64,000 nt of DNA from Bacteroidaceae bacterium (GTDB lineage Bacteria; Bacteroidota; Bacteroidia; Bacteroidales; Barnesiellaceae_A), in assembly GCA_017481745.1 (NCBI GenBank), contig JAFUOV010000018.1, forward strand, positions 62,001-126,000, given 5' to 3'. The notes below the pieces were generated by a model, which was not told the origin of the DNA, did not search any database, and worked only from the letters and a program-made list of their open reading frames with translations. Below, piece after piece: positions 62,154 to 64,000 of the stretch. Each line of letters opens with the position of its first letter. Position 1 is the stretch's first letter. The position numbers and the translations under genes are program-made.

Positions 62154-63386
62154 TTATTTTGCAACTTTGATAGTAGCAGCACGGTCAAGTGCGTAGTTGA
62201 ACTTGTTGAGAGGTTTAGTGTCAGTTGTAGTGATGAGTTGGTCGGGGTTCACACCGTATCTAACGAGCAAGTTGTAAACGGCTTGAGCACGCTCTTCACG
62301 CAATCTTGCGTTGATCTCGTCGGTACCTGTTTGTTTGTCAGCATAACCGGTGATAACATACTTGGTGTTAGGATCGGCTTTGATAGCTTCAGCAACAGCT
62401 TTAACAACAGTTCTTTCGCTTGAACGGATGTTAGATTTGTTGATAGCGTAGTAAACAGTTACAGCAGGCTCTTCTACGTTAGCGTTTGCAGCCTCCAAAG
62501 CCTTGGCCAAAGCTTCGTTTGTAGCAGCGAGGTCGTTCTCGAGATCTTTGATGCGGTTGTTAGCATCTTGCAATCTTTGAACGAGAGCATCGCCTTCAGC
62601 ATCGCTATATTTGGGGATAACGGGCTCGTAAACGGGAACAACAGGAGCTTTCCAGCCGCGCTCGCGGAAGTTGTAAGCTACACCGATGTTAGCAGAAGCA
62701 TTGAGGTTGTGGTAGGGTTGGTAACCATCACCTTCGCCACGACGCTCGCCACAAAGACCACTGTCATATTTGCTCAATTTAAACTCTACATTGATGTCGA
62801 TAGCATCGCTTACGTGGAAGCTGTTAATCAAACCACCACGGAGTTCTACGTTCCACATACCGTCGCTGATAGGTTCACCTTCAGCCCAACCGTAACCGTA
62901 GCCGAAACCACCGTAAACGATAAGAGAGTAAACGCGTGTGGGGCTGTAGCCACCAAACAAGTTGATAAGATCAACCATACCATCTACGTGAGGACGAAGA
63001 CCGTGGAAACGTTGTTGATACAAATCGTCGAAACCGTCAATCAAACCGTTGCTTTGGTAACCAAAAGCATCAGAATAGATTGTTGCAGAGTTTCCAGACA
63101 TGTAGTCAAGACCAATTCTTGTACCGAAAACGGGTGTCCACCATTTACCTGCGTTCAAAGAAGCATTGGGGGCAATACGTTTTGTAAATTCGAGATTTTT
63201 ATCCCAGGGGCTGAAGAACACACTTGCACCACCGTCGATAGAGATAAACCAGTTATCCCAGAAACCGTTGATCAAAAGACCTTGTGACTCATCGGGTACT
63301 GTCTTTTGCTCTTCAGTAGTAGCACCCATAGCAACGGGAGCTAAAAACAACGCTAAAAGCATTGCAACTGCAGAAATTTTTTTCAT
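62154..63386 (-). CDS. OmpA-like outer membrane protein
   Basis: 410 residues from the ATG at 63386 (an ATG two codons earlier is also possible). Signal peptide about 1-22. The N-terminal beta-barrel (about 30-245; alternating aromatic strands such as WFISIDGGASVFFSPWD) is followed by a linker with a short coiled coil (ALVQRLQDANNRIKDLENDLAATN) and the peptidoglycan-binding OmpA domain (about 300-410; YYAINKSNIRSSE, ITGYADKQTGTDEIN, LREERAQAVYNLL). It links outer membrane and wall, and is probably abundant given its strong promoter and terminator. Confidence 0.9.
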   Translation of the reverse strand: MKKISAVAMLLALFLAPVAMGATTEEQKTVPDESQGLLINGFWDNWFISIDGGASVFFSPWDKNLEFTKRIAPNASLNAGKWWTPVFGTRIGLDYMSGNSATIYSDAFGYQSNGLIDGFDDLYQQRFHGLRPHVDGMVDLINLFGGYSPTRVYSLIVYGGFGYGYGWAEGEPISDGMWNVELRGGLINSFHVSDAIDINVEFKLSKYDSGLCGERRGEGDGYQPYHNLNASANIGVAYNFRERGWKAPVVPVYEPVIPKYSDAEGDALVQRLQDANNRIKDLENDLAATNEALAKALEAANANVEEPAVTVYYAINKSNIRSSERTVVKAVAEAIKADPNTKYVITGYADKQTGTDEINARLREERAQAVYNLLVRYGVNPDQLITTTDTKPLNKFNYALDRAATIKVAK

Positions 63387-63449
63387 AATCACAATATTAA
63401 TTAGTTTATTAGTTAATACAAATTAAGTACTATACTCCAATTCAAGCAC

Positions 63450-63480
63450 CAAAGGTATAGGTTTTAATTTAATTATCCAA
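63450..63480 (-). promoter_or_regulatory. Promoter of the OmpA-like gene
   Basis: Minus-strand TTG (63478-63480), a 20-bp spacer and TACCTTTG (63450-63457); leader about 60 nt. Confidence 0.72.
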
Positions 63481-63595
63481 ATTCATTAGAGAAAAACTGT
63501 AATTTTCTGTAAAAAAAGTCTTGAATTTCTCTTTTTCTTTAGAAAATATGATTAAATTGTCCCTATATTGATAACTTGTTGATTGTTAGTAGTTG

Positions 63596-64000
63596 TTATT
63601 TGCCAAGGTACTTCTTGATCTCTTCGGCTACGAGTTGAGGTGTGAAACCCAACTTCTCATCAAGCACCTTGTAGGGGGCAGAGTGTCCGAAGTGATCAAG
63701 ACCATGTATCAGACCGCGGTTGCTACCAATGATGGGCCAGAGGGTTGAGGGTAGACCTGCTGTAAGACCATATACGGGTATATCTTGCGGAATGATAGTG
63801 TCTTTATACTCTTGCGACTGTTGTGCATACAGACCCAATGATGGTGCCGATACGATTTGGCTCTTAATACCTTCTTCCTTGAGTATCAATGATGCCTCGT
63901 AGAGAGTAGAAACCTCAGATCCGTTGGCAACCAACACGATATCGGGATTTTCGTCTTTGGCAACGATGTATGCACCTTTCACGCTTTGCAGTGCTTCGTT
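63596..64000 (-). CDS. tkt: Transketolase, C-terminal part (gene continues past window)
   Basis: The frame runs off the right edge; only the last 134 codons are seen. NEALQSVKGAYIV to KYLGK is the transketolase C-terminal domain: DIVLVANGSEVSTLYEA, VSAPSLGLYAQQSQEYK, GLIHGLDHFGHSAPYKVL. It transfers two-carbon ketol units in the pentose phosphate pathway. Together with rpiB 3 kb away it covers two steps of the non-oxidative branch. Confidence 0.92.
   Translation of the reverse strand, partial: NEALQSVKGAYIVAKDENPDIVLVANGSEVSTLYEASLILKEEGIKSQIVSAPSLGLYAQQSQEYKDTIIPQDIPVYGLTAGLPSTLWPIIGSNRGLIHGLDHFGHSAPYKVLDEKLGFTPQLVAEEIKKYLGK

Noticed and set aside
62568..63287. 239-codon open frame opposite the OmpA-like gene
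   Set aside because: Thr/Val-rich mirror of a highly biased gene; no independent evidence.

Overview
The window is a piece of chromosome from a member of the Bacteroidales (Bacteroidota). The evidence is internal. Five secreted proteins end in C-terminal sorting domains of the type IX secretion kind. SecD and SecF are fused. Tdh/Kbl, DUF4293, YhcH and FKBP-type isomerases show family-typical forms. Most starts lack a Shine-Dalgarno sequence, and many genes are preceded by the Bacteroidota promoter pattern TTTG-N19..23-TAnnTTTG. I cannot fix the genus; a gut lineage near Barnesiella, Coprobacter or Muribaculaceae would fit.

Layout. 1-4.7 kb: two T9SS cargo proteins, the second with an Omp28-like CxxC domain, then DsbD. 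4.8-7.0 kb: head-to-head tdh and kbl (threonine to glycine). 7.1-9.5 kb: yhcH, a DbpA-like helicase and argR on the minus strand. 9.6-15.2 kb: a secreted pectate lyase-like protein and a 1168-residue modular T9SS protein. 15.2-16.15 kb: a gene-free, repeat-rich stretch. 16.15-18.6 kb: two tRNA-Arg genes around ung, a C_GCAxxG_C_C protein and a Sel1-repeat protein. 18.7-27.5 kb: a patatin/beta-barrel protein, a thioredoxin-fold protein without its cysteines, an unrecognised 554-residue protein, an MBL hydrolase with rsmG, rmuC, and a sugar acetyltransferase. 27.6-29.24 kb: a small AT-rich insertion at the 3' end of guaA carrying one HsdR_N nuclease-like gene. 29.2-35.2 kb: guaA and a Kef/MgtC/DUF4293/RluA run. 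35.6-45.6 kb: a T9SS protein, glmS, HIT, a 5'-nucleotidase lipoprotein, two FKBP isomerases, a sirtuin, purN, and DUF3108. 45.5-53.4 kb: an Ig-like lipoprotein, secDF, a second CPA2 antiporter, and a mini-SPFH-like protein. 53.5-64 kb: sufS-sufD-sufC without sufB, hsp20, dihydroorotase, a family 2 glycosyltransferase, rpiB, folB, a diacylglycerol kinase-like gene, an OmpA-like protein, and the end of transketolase.

Most of this is ordinary core chromosome. The parts worth a second look are: (1) the guaA-linked mini-island, bounded by a 14-bp direct repeat, with paired 13-bp-spaced inner repeats, an insulated defence-like gene and no integrase; (2) a 75-bp repeat that carries a complete promoter and occurs as tandem pairs upstream of two unrelated genes; (3) a 20-codon cysteine-rich leader ORF directly behind the suf promoter; (4) a face-to-face promoter pair serving a tRNA-Arg gene and ung; (5) the repeat-dense gap at 15.3-16.1 kb.
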